A DNA stretch of 64,000 nt from Bacteroidetes Order II. bacterium (GTDB taxonomy: Bacteria; Bacteroidota; Rhodothermia; Rhodothermales; UBA2364), in NCBI GenBank assembly GCA_016788705.1, contig JAEUSQ010000051.1, positions 1 to 64,000 on the forward strand. The letters run 5' to 3'. Below are positions 55,318-63,925 of the stretch, piece after piece. Position 1 is the first letter of the stretch; each line of letters begins with the position of its first letter. The notes beneath the pieces are model-generated. The model saw only the letters and a list, made by a program, of their open reading frames with translations. It had not been told where the DNA came from and did not search any database. The position numbers and the translations under genes were made by a program.

Positions 55318-55376
55318 GAAGACGGTTCTTATAGTTATGTTGACGCAAAAAGCCAAGAACCACGCAAACCGTCTTC
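55318..55376. repeat. Perfect 10-bp inverted repeat between nadC and the amidohydrolases
   Basis: GAAGACGGTT (55318-55327) and AACCGTCTTC (55367-55376) can pair; an inner GGTTCTT/AAGAACC (55324-55330/55354-55362 region) overlaps the same GGTT, giving a competing hairpin. It lies 26 bp downstream of the amidohydrolase stop at 55403 and 115 bp before nadC's start, with no T-run. Could be an operator, attenuator or weak terminator. Confidence 0.5.
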
Positions 55377-55402
55377 ACCTTAGATGTTTCATTTTGTGCT
55401 AC

Positions 55403-56617
55403 TTAGCGACAAGTTTCGCTAACCACTTTTCCATTCACAAAAACGGTGCAAACATGGGTGGTGTATTCAAATGGGTCTCCATCAAACAAGACCACATCTG
55501 CGTCTTTTCCAACTTCAAGCGATCCGATGCGTTGGTCTAATCCCAAGATTTTGGCTGGATATATCGTGATGGCGGCCAAGGCTTTCTCGAAAGGTAAGCC
55601 ATATGCAGCAGCCACGCCAGCCTCAAAGAGTACCACACGGGTTTTGGGGACATAGCCCTCGAAACCACTTTGGAGTGAAAAGGGAATCCCCGCTTCATTC
55701 AGGATTTTAGCAGTCTCGAACGTTAGGTTTTCGCTTTCTCCGGCGGCACGTTTCATGGTTGGATGAAGGATTACCTCGGCTCCACTGGCCTTGATCTCGT
55801 CTATGACCAGATATGCTTCGGAAACACTGTCTAAGACTAACTTAAGGTTAAATTCCTTCGCTATACGTATGGCTGCCTGAATGTCGTGGGCGCGATCTAC
55901 GGTGATAAGTGCTTTTATTTCCCCACGGAGCAATTGAACCAGGGTCTCCATTTTTAGATCACGCTCTGGACGTTTTGATAGCTCGGCCTGCTCCATTTTA
56001 CGAAGGTATGTTTGTGCCTTAAGCAATTCTTGACGCAATAAAGCCAACGCTTTGGACCGCGTACCTGGGGTCTTGAAGCCACTGTTGATCCCTGCACCCA
56101 ATGTGATGGCAAGCATGGCAGAAGCGTCTATTACCGCTTCTTGGACGTTGTTGCCAACCGTTTTGGCCACCAAGGTTTGACCAGAAATGAGGGCGCCCGG
56201 ACCATGGCCTGTATGGATCGTCGTAACCCCCATCGTCCGAAGGTATTCCACCAGAACTTCTCTTGGGTTGTAGGCATCTAAAGCACTGAGTTCTGGTGCC
56301 AGAGGAGATCCCGAAGTTTCTAATTGGTCTTGGTCATGTGGTTGATTGAGCGCACCAGCCAAACCCACCACCGAATGCCCGTCTATTAAACCGGGGGTAA
56401 TGACCTTGGCACTATATATTTGATACCCTTTGGGGATGGCTTTTTCTTTCGCCGGGCCCACCCACTCGATCTTACCCTCTTTCACCAAGACCAGCCCATT
56501 GGAAATAGAGGGTCCAGCAGCGGTATGCAGCATCTCGGCTTTAAGGGCATAGGTTTGTGCCATAAGGCTTGCTGGAAAAGACAACAAGGCCAGACACAAC
56601 GTAAAAAATTTGTTCAT
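55403..56617 (-). CDS. Amidohydrolase-like protein with degenerate metal site
   Basis: 404 residues, signal peptide MNKFFTLCLALLSFPASLMA. Same TIM-barrel and beta-sandwich frame as the upstream paralogue: TPGLIDGHSVVG, TTIHTGHGPGALISGQT, LGAGINSGFKTPGTR and final LGLDQRIGSLEVGKDADVVL. But the HxH metal pair is H81-S-V83, the later histidines of the paralogue (VHFHTHRAD, LQHVSEG) are ITVDRAHD and LDSVSEA here, so most metal ligands are gone. Probably not a metal hydrolase; perhaps a binding or structural partner. I recall close relatives in other Bacteroidota sharing the GHSVVG form, so the loss seems fixed and the gene not decaying. 41 bp after the active paralogue, likely one operon. Confidence 0.82.
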   Translation of the reverse strand: MNKFFTLCLALLSFPASLMAQTYALKAEMLHTAAGPSISNGLVLVKEGKIEWVGPAKEKAIPKGYQIYSAKVITPGLIDGHSVVGLAGALNQPHDQDQLETSGSPLAPELSALDAYNPREVLVEYLRTMGVTTIHTGHGPGALISGQTLVAKTVGNNVQEAVIDASAMLAITLGAGINSGFKTPGTRSKALALLRQELLKAQTYLRKMEQAELSKRPERDLKMETLVQLLRGEIKALITVDRAHDIQAAIRIAKEFNLKLVLDSVSEAYLVIDEIKASGAEVILHPTMKRAAGESENLTFETAKILNEAGIPFSLQSGFEGYVPKTRVVLFEAGVAAAYGLPFEKALAAITIYPAKILGLDQRIGSLEVGKDADVVLFDGDPFEYTTHVCTVFVNGKVVSETCR

Positions 56618-56658
56618 AAGGGATTGTTTTATAAAGAAGATAGAAATAATAGACGGTC

Positions 56659-57972
56659 TTATCGGTGGCCATCGTCTTCCCCATCATGATGGGTGTGAAC
56701 CACATCTCCGACCAATACGCCATAGGCTCCGTTAGCAAATTTTCGGTCTTCCGGATTGCTTAGGTCAAACACTATTTGACCTTCAATCCAAGTTTGTTCA
56801 ATTCGGGTGTAAACACTCATCGGGTCGCCACTAAGGACAATAAAATCTGCATCTTTACCCACTTCGAGTGTTCCAACCCGATGATCAAGCCCCAACATTT
56901 TGGCGCCAGCGAGGGTCAGGCTCTCAAGGGCTTTCTCCCGATTCAGTCCAGCCCGTATTCCTAAGGCCGCCGAGCGCAAAAAGAGGCGTGAATCGGTGAT
57001 GTAATCATCCGTATGATAGCCCATAAGCACACCTTCTTTAACCAAAGCCGCACCAGTGTCGAAGCGCAATTCCAGGGCCTCTAATTTTCCACCGGGCGAA
57101 TCTATTACAATGACCGATGCCGGAAATCCCGATGCCGCAATTTCTTTGGCCACCTTCCAGCCTTCACTCACGTGTTGTAGAACAGGTTTAAAGCCGAATT
57201 CCTGCCCAATTCGGATGGCGGTGAGGATGTCGTCTGCCCGATGGGTATGGAAGTGGACTGTACGTTTGCCCTCAAGGACTTGTACAAGCGCCTCCATCTG
57301 CAAGTCGCGTTCGGGCATTTTACTGGGGTCGCCAGCCGCTTCTTGCACCTTCCGTTGATAGTGTTGTGCTTTCAGGAACCACTGACGTGCCATTGCAGCA
57401 GACCGAGACCTGGTTCCGGGGAAGGTGCCATTATCGCGCATCGGATTGGTCCCATTGGCCATTTTCATGCCACCGCAAACTTCACTGAGCAAGTCTTTGC
57501 ATAATAAGAGATCCTGAATGGCCTTTCCTTTTCGCAATTTTAGATAAGCCGTTTGGCCAGAGAGCAAATGCCCCGATCCTGGCATCACGTTTACGGTGGT
57601 GATACCGCCCGCTCTGGCACGTCCTAAAGATGGGCTGAGGACGTTTAACGCATCCAGTACTCGTACATCTGGTTGGAGGGCAGCCGATCCATCTCCTCCG
57701 GCTGCTTCACCTACATGCGAGTGGGTGTCTATCAGGCCGGGCATCAGCATCTTTCCTGAAAGATCCACGCGCTGGGCATTAGGTGGAATGCGCACGGCAG
57801 AAGCCTTTCCAATGGCCAGAATCTTTCCCTGCTGAACCACCAAAACGCCTTGTTCGATGGGGGCGCCGGAAATAGGAAGCAAGGTTGCACCCGTGAAGGC
57901 AACCGGTGTTTCTTGTGCTGTCACCTGTCCAAAGCCCACCAACAGGCAAATGAGCATCCATTGTTTGATCAT
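56659..57972 (-). CDS. Amidohydrolase, secreted, with intact metal site
   Basis: 437 residues with signal peptide ending VTAQE. Metal-dependent hydrolase: HxH in MPGLIDTHSHVG (His84, His86), VHFHTHRADD, KPVLQHVSEG and YHTDDYITDSR at the four further ligand places, and the beta-sandwich end LGLDHRVGTLEVGKDADFIV. Family substrates are cyclic amides, dipeptides and nucleobases; not known here. Periplasmic or exported. First gene of a pair with the metal-site-poor paralogue; their shared length and order in both suggest a heterodimer. Confidence 0.9.
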   Translation of the reverse strand: MIKQWMLICLLVGFGQVTAQETPVAFTGATLLPISGAPIEQGVLVVQQGKILAIGKASAVRIPPNAQRVDLSGKMLMPGLIDTHSHVGEAAGGDGSAALQPDVRVLDALNVLSPSLGRARAGGITTVNVMPGSGHLLSGQTAYLKLRKGKAIQDLLLCKDLLSEVCGGMKMANGTNPMRDNGTFPGTRSRSAAMARQWFLKAQHYQRKVQEAAGDPSKMPERDLQMEALVQVLEGKRTVHFHTHRADDILTAIRIGQEFGFKPVLQHVSEGWKVAKEIAASGFPASVIVIDSPGGKLEALELRFDTGAALVKEGVLMGYHTDDYITDSRLFLRSAALGIRAGLNREKALESLTLAGAKMLGLDHRVGTLEVGKDADFIVLSGDPMSVYTRIEQTWIEGQIVFDLSNPEDRKFANGAYGVLVGDVVHTHHDGEDDGHR

Positions 57973-58166
57973 TGTGTTTTGATTTTAGAAGAAGAAGAAA
58001 TAGTAAAGTAGGAAGCGGGGGAATGGATGTCAATATGAGCCAATGATGCGACTGGTTTTTGATATCAATGCCACAAAAAAATAAGCGTGCGTGGCATAAC
58101 CTTCTGTATAAAAGTTGCATCCAATGACACGAGAAAGCATTTAACAACGGATGGAAAATTCATTCT

Positions 58167-58186
58167 CCATGTAAGGGCTTACATGG
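58167..58186. repeat. Perfect 8-bp stem with tetraloop (possible operator)
   Basis: CCATGTAA (58167-58174), loop GGGC, TTACATGG (58179-58186). Located 180 bp before gcvT. As DNA it is a spaced palindrome like a dimeric repressor site; as RNA a stable hairpin on either strand. No T-run, so not a terminator. Confidence 0.45.
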
Positions 58187-58218
58187 CTGATTTGTTGCAA
58201 AATAGGCCATAAGAATGG

Positions 58219-58239
58219 ACAAAAATTCCCAATTTTTGT
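58219..58239. repeat. Perfect 9-bp AT-rich stem with 3-nt loop
   Basis: ACAAAAATT (58219-58227), loop CCC, AATTTTTGT (58231-58239). Lies 32 bp downstream of the previous palindrome, still 131 bp before gcvT. Similar small sites often flank regulators, but no proof of function. Confidence 0.4.
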
Positions 58240-58369
58240 TTGAAACTGGTAGTTCGGGGTCGTAACTTGCAATCCGGACTCAGTTCATCAAGTTCTGACA
58301 GAAAAGCCGCTTTTAACTTCCCTATGCTTTTCGAAATTCCGTAATCCTTATACACCACACCAAAAGGCT

Positions 58370-59488
58370 ATGTCTCAAACCGTGTTGAAGCGTACACCAC
58401 TTTATGACATTCACAAAGCACTTGGGGCGAAGATGGTCTCATTTGCCGGTTTCGAGATGCCTGTTGTCTATAAAGGCATCATAGAAGAACACATGGCTGT
58501 CCGCAAGGCAGCGGGTCTCTTTGATGTAAGCCATATGGGCGAGGTGAGGGTTTCTGGACCACAGGCACTGGCATTTGTTCAAAGCCTGGTTTCCAATGAT
58601 GCTGCAAAACTTTATGATGGCAGGGTGATGTATGCGGTGATGTGTAACCCGGAAGGCGGCATTGTGGATGACTTGTTGGTTTATCGGCTGGGGAGTACCG
58701 AATTTTTACTGGTGATCAATGCTTCCAATATAGAAAAAGATTTTGATTGGATGCAGGCCAATAATGGGATGGGAGCTGTGTTGGAGAATGTCTCTGACCA
58801 GATGGCGCTAATGGCGCTACAAGGGCCCAAAGCAATGGAAATTTTTTCCCATCTTACATCCATATCCATACAAAATTTGCCTTATTATCATGCGATTCGT
58901 CCAGAATCTGGTACATTTTTTGAGTGCAAGCAGGCTTTGATCTCTCACACTGGTTATACTGGCGAATCAGGCATTGAGATTTATTGTGAAAATGATAAGG
59001 CGACCGAGATTTGGGAAGCCTTGATGCAAGCCGGTGCACCATATGGCCTCGAGCCTTGTGGTTTAGGCGCCCGCGACACCCTGCGTATGGAAGCCGGATA
59101 TTGTTTGTATGGCAATGACATAGACCACACCACCAATCCGCTCGAAGCGGGTTTGGGATGGGTGACGAAAATGCAAAAAGACCATTTTATTGGGAAAGGG
59201 GTCTTGGAAGGCATCAAAGAGAAGGGGGTTGAACGAAAACTTGTGGCTTTTGTCTTGGAGGAACGGGGAATCCCAAGGGCTGGTTATCCGTTGTTGGACC
59301 AAAATGGACAAATCATTGGCGAGGTTACCAGTGGAACACAATCTCCGGTACTAAGCCAGGGAATCGGTATGGGATATGTCAGCGTGGCATCGGGCTTAAC
59401 TGTGCCAGAATCGGCGATATGGATTGATGTCCGGGGCAGGAAACTGGCAGCAAGGGTTAAAAAAGCGCCGTTGCATAAAATATCCTAA
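58370..59488 (+). CDS. gcvT: Aminomethyltransferase (glycine cleavage T protein)
   Basis: 372 residues. Moves the methylene group of aminomethyl-lipoyl-H to tetrahydrofolate. N-terminal domain begins KRTPLYDIHKALGAKMVSFA with FDVSHMGEV; the folate site carries Asp in VCDDLL-like VDDLLVYRLG and YTGESGIEIYC; C-terminal LGARDTLRMEAGYCLYG and the barrel PLEAGLGWV. Complete. No gcvP or gcvH nearby, so glycine cleavage components are dispersed. Comes 45 bp before the ComB-like gene. Confidence 0.96.
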   Translation: MSQTVLKRTPLYDIHKALGAKMVSFAGFEMPVVYKGIIEEHMAVRKAAGLFDVSHMGEVRVSGPQALAFVQSLVSNDAAKLYDGRVMYAVMCNPEGGIVDDLLVYRLGSTEFLLVINASNIEKDFDWMQANNGMGAVLENVSDQMALMALQGPKAMEIFSHLTSISIQNLPYYHAIRPESGTFFECKQALISHTGYTGESGIEIYCENDKATEIWEALMQAGAPYGLEPCGLGARDTLRMEAGYCLYGNDIDHTTNPLEAGLGWVTKMQKDHFIGKGVLEGIKEKGVERKLVAFVLEERGIPRAGYPLLDQNGQIIGEVTSGTQSPVLSQGIGMGYVSVASGLTVPESAIWIDVRGRKLAARVKKAPLHKIS

Positions 59489-59532
59489 TCATCACAGACC
59501 AACCACCACTTATTGGCAGACTTATATAAATT

Positions 59533-60261
59533 ATGTATTTAGATGTTTTATTTAATCCGGCAGGATTAACCGAAGCCGATGTACGGGATAAGGCCGTCAT
59601 CGCTCTGGAAGTGCTTAGAACCAGTACCTCTATGGTTACGGCATTGCACAATGGGGCCAAAACCATTGTACCTGCACCAACCTTGGGGGATGCTGCCCGC
59701 ATGGCGGCAAACCTCGATCCAAAGGTATTTGTATTGGGGGGCGAAAAGAATGGCCAGCCTATCAGCGGGTACCAGCTTGGGAATTCTCCTTTGGAGTACA
59801 CCCCGGAAGCTGTTGCAAATCGGACGGTGATCATGCACACCTCTAACCTGACAAATGCCATTTCCATTGCCCGTAGCGCTCCAGTTCTGGTTGTGGGATG
59901 CTTTTTGAACATGACTCGGCTCACCAATTTTGTCTTACAATCCAAACACGATGTTTTGGTGATTTGTGGTGGACACAAAGGATCGGCTGCCTTGGGCGAT
60001 GTTCTTTGCTTGGGACAAATGGTGGATCTTCTGACAGAAGTTCACAAAGCCGAGATTGGCTTATCGGATGCCGCAGTGATCGCCCATAGTACTTATCAGC
60101 ACAATAAAAGCCAGATTGTGGATAAACTGAAGGCGGGTGTTCAGGGTAAAGCACTCGAAGCCGCTGGACTATTGGGAGATGTGCCTTATAGCTGCCAGAT
60201 AGATTTTTCTGGGATTCTTCCCGTATTTAACCCAAGCAATCTTTCCATTAACGCATCTTGA
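59533..60261 (+). CDS. comB: ComB-like 2-phosphosulfolactate phosphatase family protein
   Basis: 242 residues. ComB hallmarks: ALEVLRTSTSMVTALHNGAK, VLGGEKNGQPISGY, GNSPLEYTP, MHTSNLTNAI and HKGSAALGDVL. ComB dephosphorylates 2-phosphosulfolactate in methanogen coenzyme M synthesis; in bacteria it occurs without the other Com genes and its role is open, sulfolactate metabolism being one option. The strand-1 motif has Glu (ALEVLR) where many have Asp (IDVLR). Closes with a good terminator before ftsK. Confidence 0.88.
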   Translation: MYLDVLFNPAGLTEADVRDKAVIALEVLRTSTSMVTALHNGAKTIVPAPTLGDAARMAANLDPKVFVLGGEKNGQPISGYQLGNSPLEYTPEAVANRTVIMHTSNLTNAISIARSAPVLVVGCFLNMTRLTNFVLQSKHDVLVICGGHKGSAALGDVLCLGQMVDLLTEVHKAEIGLSDAAVIAHSTYQHNKSQIVDKLKAGVQGKALEAAGLLGDVPYSCQIDFSGILPVFNPSNLSINAS

Positions 60262-60283
60262 CGGTTCTTTTGGGGTATAAGAG

Positions 60284-60329
60284 CAGCCATCGTAACGGCC
60301 CAATTGACGCCGGAAGCGATGGCTGTTTT
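60284..60329 (+). terminator. Likely terminator between comB and ftsK
   Basis: CAGCCATCG (60284-60292) pairs with CGATGGCTG (60317-60325) around a 24-nt loop that can fold further through GGCC/GGC-like segments, followed by TTTT. Lies 22 bp after the comB stop and 33 bp before ftsK. The short T-run makes it weak to moderate. Confidence 0.6.
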
Positions 60330-60361
60330 CCTTTTCCGGAAATTTTGTGTATTTTCCAAAT

Positions 60362-63300
60362 ATGGCAGCACCAAAAAAAGTCCCTCCCCGTAGCGCATCG
60401 AAAAACAAGAAGCGCACTGCTACTCCGCTGATCCCACCCATTTCCGATGAACGCAAGAAGGAAATTTTGGGTTTGGTCCTCATGGTGGTCGCTTTGTTGT
60501 GCTCACTCGCCGTTTTAACCTTTAGCCTGAAGGATCAGCAATTGATTGAACATGCCTTTGGCGAGCAAGCCATAGAGGCGGGTGAAATCCCTACGTCCGA
60601 AAATGCCTTAGGTCGCATTGGTGCTTTAATAGCCTATCTACTGGTTCCTTCCTTTTTAGGATATTTTACATTGGTATTTCCGCTTGCTTTTTTGATCTTG
60701 TGGGGCTACTACATCTTTCGGAATAAAGCCCATCAGCTCTTGATTCGGACTGGAGTGCGGATGGGGTCTATCGCCTTGATGCTATCCACAATTACTGGCT
60801 GGATGAATATCGTATTTTCAGAGACAGCGGAACCCGTGGTACAGCATCTCTCTGGAGAGATAGGCATTGGGTTGGCAAATATCCTAATAGCCATTTTTGG
60901 TAGTGTAGGATCGGTTCTGATCTTGTTTGTACTGGTGGTGATTGGCTTAATGCTGACCATGGACCGTGATGTACAAACCTCGGTGGACCGTGCGGAGGAC
61001 TTCTTTTTTGAGTTACGTGAACGGTTGTCCCGCTGGATCAATGAGCGGGAAAGTAAAAAAGAGCACGTCCTAACCGAAAAGCCGCTCCCCTTTACAACAC
61101 CGAAAGAAGGTATTTTCTCCCGTTCAACCAGCGAAATTACGCCTGTTCCACAGTCGGAAGCACAACCTTTGGTTCCCCGACCTTTTCCGGTTCCGGTGAT
61201 CCCTACCCCGCAGGCATCCTTTGAGCCACCTGTCACGACGCCCCCATCTTTCGTAAAACCAGAACCTACTTTGGTGGATCAGAAAGGGCAGGTTGAATTA
61301 CCGCTTACCATTCGTCCCACGATAGAAGAACCTGTTTCTGCATTGAGCGGACCACGGGTGTTGCCTCGGATCAGTTTTGCTGCCGACTTTTCGATACCCT
61401 CACTTGAGTTATTAACGGATGGTGAAAATGAGGCGCGTAAAGTAGCCGAGGCAGAAGCGGGTCACATTGAGCAGTTCCTCCGAGAGGTCTTGCAACGTCG
61501 GGCGATTATCTATGATGCCATAGAGTCTCAACGCGAGACCACCCACGCGCATTTTAAAATTCGTATTACCAACACGCCAGATGCCCAAACCCTGAAGGCG
61601 CTGGAAGAAGAATTAATTCATCAGTTTGCACACGCCCGCATAACCATACCCCTCTGGAGTAGTACCACCCTTGCTGTGGAAGTAAGTCAGCGGGCCCGTA
61701 CCCAAAGCGAAGAAGCCTATGATGAATTGATCGAAGCCATTACCAATGCAAATTTGCAAATCTCTGCCTTAAATCAGACCAAAACACAGGCGGGTTTGTT
61801 ATATGAGTTGGTGCCATCGCAAGACGTAGATGTAAACCAATTACATGCCCTTGCTTCTGGACTTGCGCACCTGCCCAATACCCGTTGTACGATCATTCCA
61901 CGAGAGGGCGCCCCGTCACTGACCATCCGTGTCCCAACTAAAACGGGACTGGAGTTGGAGCATAAAAAAGAACTTCTGGTGGAGAAACTCCGGACGTATA
62001 ACATTGAATTGCGGGGGGTGGAAGCGGTCGTTGGTCCAACGGTAACACTTTTTGAGTTGACACCTGCACCTGGTGTTAAAATCAGTAAAATCAAATCATT
62101 AGAAGACGACCTTGCCATGGCCTTGGCAGCAAAAGGCATCCGGATTATCGCCCCCATTCCGGGAAAAGCGGCCATTGGTATAGAGATTCCAAATAAACAT
62201 CGGGAATTTGTCCGGGTTCGGAGCATCTTGGCGGCTGATAAATTCCGACATGCCGACCACGCCCTGCCAGTCGCCATGGGGAAAACCATCGAGGGGGAAG
62301 TATATATCGAAGACCTGACGAAAATGCCCCACTTGCTCATTGCCGGGGCTACTGGTTCCGGTAAGTCGGTGGGTGTTAACTGTCTGATCACAGGATTGCT
62401 CTACCATTGCCATCCAAACGATCTGAAGTTTGTCATGATAGACCCCAAAAAAATCGAATTACTGCAATATGGGGCCATTGCCAATCACTACATTGCGATG
62501 CCAGAATCTGCTGAATCACCCATCATCACCGATTATAGCCAAGCCTTTGGCATTCTCAAAAGTTGTGAAAAGGAAATGGAGATGCGCTACGATTTGCTTT
62601 CGGATCTGACCGTTCGTGGTATTAGAGACTATAATCGTAAACTCCATAAAAACAAGCTCGAAGGCACGACGCTTAAGGAACATGCCCATCTTGTTCATCG
62701 TCATCTTCCCTACATTGTGGTGATTGTGGATGAGTTGGCCGACTTGATGATGACCGCCGGAAAAGAAATTGAAGGCCCGATAGCTCGGCTCGCTCAAATG
62801 GCACGTGCGGTTGGTATCCACTTGGTCCTTGCTACCCAGCGGCCTTCGGTGGATGTTATTACGGGATTGATCAAAGCGAACTTTCCAGCGCGGATGGCCT
62901 ATCAGGTGGCTTCTCGGATTGACTCCCGAACGATTCTGGATCAAATGGGTGCCGAGCAATTGGTGGGAAATGGGGATTTGCTGTATATGAGTGGCAGTCG
63001 GATGATTCGGCTACAAGGGCCGTTTATTTCGGTGGATGAAGTAGAAGAAGTGACGCAATTCATTGCCAATCAGCGTGGCCCTGGCCCTTACTTATTGCCT
63101 TCGGTGGATGAAGGCGGGGAGGTGACAGAAGCCCCTGCTGCCAATGGAGGTGGGAGTGCCGATCGTAAGGATCCTCTTTTTGATGACTGTGCACGGGTGA
63201 TTGTGCGGGCCCAACAAGGCTCTGTTTCTCTCCTACAACGGAAGTTTTCGATTGGCTATACCCGCGCCGCCCGAATTGTTGACCAATTGGAACGTGCGGG

Positions 63301-63394
63301 AGTGGTGGGTGCCTTTGAAGGCTCGAAAGCACGTGCCGTACTCATTCATGATGAGCAGTTTCTGGAGGAGTTCTTAAAAGAGGTGCAATTATAG
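60362..63394 (+). CDS. ftsK: DNA translocase FtsK with extra alpha-domain-like repeats
   Basis: ATG at 60362. 1010 residues. N-terminal membrane domain with four helices (about 35-55, 85-125, 135-155, 170-200), Pro-rich linker (220-350), then three tandem segments of similar form: THAHFKIRITNTPDAQTLKA (from about 393), GLLYELVPSQDVDVNQLHAL (from about 476) and TVTLFELTPAPGVKISKIKS (from about 560). The last is the standard FtsK alpha domain. Motor: Walker A IAGATGSGKSVGVNC (about 660), VIVDELADLMM, LATQRPSVDVITGLIKANFP. C-terminal gamma winged helix ARVIVRAQQGSVSLLQRKFS. Function: chromosome segregation at the septum with XerCD. The two additional repeats are an oddity. Convergent with purE, 3 bp between stops. 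Confidence 0.95.
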   Translation: MAAPKKVPPRSASKNKKRTATPLIPPISDERKKEILGLVLMVVALLCSLAVLTFSLKDQQLIEHAFGEQAIEAGEIPTSENALGRIGALIAYLLVPSFLGYFTLVFPLAFLILWGYYIFRNKAHQLLIRTGVRMGSIALMLSTITGWMNIVFSETAEPVVQHLSGEIGIGLANILIAIFGSVGSVLILFVLVVIGLMLTMDRDVQTSVDRAEDFFFELRERLSRWINERESKKEHVLTEKPLPFTTPKEGIFSRSTSEITPVPQSEAQPLVPRPFPVPVIPTPQASFEPPVTTPPSFVKPEPTLVDQKGQVELPLTIRPTIEEPVSALSGPRVLPRISFAADFSIPSLELLTDGENEARKVAEAEAGHIEQFLREVLQRRAIIYDAIESQRETTHAHFKIRITNTPDAQTLKALEEELIHQFAHARITIPLWSSTTLAVEVSQRARTQSEEAYDELIEAITNANLQISALNQTKTQAGLLYELVPSQDVDVNQLHALASGLAHLPNTRCTIIPREGAPSLTIRVPTKTGLELEHKKELLVEKLRTYNIELRGVEAVVGPTVTLFELTPAPGVKISKIKSLEDDLAMALAAKGIRIIAPIPGKAAIGIEIPNKHREFVRVRSILAADKFRHADHALPVAMGKTIEGEVYIEDLTKMPHLLIAGATGSGKSVGVNCLITGLLYHCHPNDLKFVMIDPKKIELLQYGAIANHYIAMPESAESPIITDYSQAFGILKSCEKEMEMRYDLLSDLTVRGIRDYNRKLHKNKLEGTTLKEHAHLVHRHLPYIVVIVDELADLMMTAGKEIEGPIARLAQMARAVGIHLVLATQRPSVDVITGLIKANFPARMAYQVASRIDSRTILDQMGAEQLVGNGDLLYMSGSRMIRLQGPFISVDEVEEVTQFIANQRGPGPYLLPSVDEGGEVTEAPAANGGGSADRKDPLFDDCARVIVRAQQGSVSLLQRKFSIGYTRAARIVDQLERAGVVGAFEGSKARAVLIHDEQFLEEFLKEVQL

Positions 63395-63397
63395 CCC

Positions 63398-63925
63398 CTA
63401 ACGTATTTCGCTCAGGTAAGCTTCGTAGCCCGTGGCTTCCAAAACTTGATATTTTTGTTCCACACCACGTTCAAGGTTTTTCTTAAATTGAATCACACGG
63501 TCACGGAGCTCTGGAAGTTGTAATGAGAGGATTTGCGCCGCCAGAATGCCCGCATTTTGGGCACCATTGAGGGCAACCGTGGCTACCGGTACACCGGAAG
63601 GCATTTGCAGGATAGACAGAACCGAATCCCAGCCATCTATCGAATTGGAAGACCTAATGGGTACACCAATGACGGGCAAGGGGCTGAGTGCGGCTACCAT
63701 GCCCGGTAGATGGGCTGCTCCACCCGCTCCGGCAATAATCACGGAAATGCCGCGTTCATGTGCTGTTCGGGCAAAATCATATAAACGATCAGGCGTCCGG
63801 TGGGCCGAGACAATGGTCACTTCCACGCCCACATCCAACGTTTTTAGGAAATCTGCGGCAGCACGCATCACCGGAAGGTCCGAGTCGCTGCCCATTATAA
63901 TGCTCACAAGGGGTTTGCCATACAT
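63398..63925 (-). CDS. purE: N5-carboxyaminoimidazole ribonucleotide mutase
   Basis: 175 residues. Purine synthesis step 6: N5-CAIR to CAIR. Diagnostic GSDSDLPVMRAAADFL, VSAHRTPDRLYDFA with catalytic His, AGAGGAAHLPGMVAA, PVIGVPIRSS and MPSGVPVATVALNGAQNAGI. This is the class I, bacterial (PurK-dependent) type; no purK follows within the window. It faces ftsK with 3 bp between stops. Confidence 0.96.
   Translation of the reverse strand: MYGKPLVSIIMGSDSDLPVMRAAADFLKTLDVGVEVTIVSAHRTPDRLYDFARTAHERGISVIIAGAGGAAHLPGMVAALSPLPVIGVPIRSSNSIDGWDSVLSILQMPSGVPVATVALNGAQNAGILAAQILSLQLPELRDRVIQFKKNLERGVEQKYQVLEATGYEAYLSEIR

Larger units (their letters stand above)
57973..58369. other. Divergent intergenic region, 397 bp, with two perfect hairpins
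   Basis: Between the minus-strand amidohydrolase and plus-strand gcvT. It holds two perfect palindromic stems described separately. No glycine-riboswitch core was seen. No small gene seen. Confidence 0.5.

Noticed and set aside
57973-58369. Glycine riboswitch ahead of gcvT
   Set aside because: No conserved aptamer core blocks were found; only the two palindromes.
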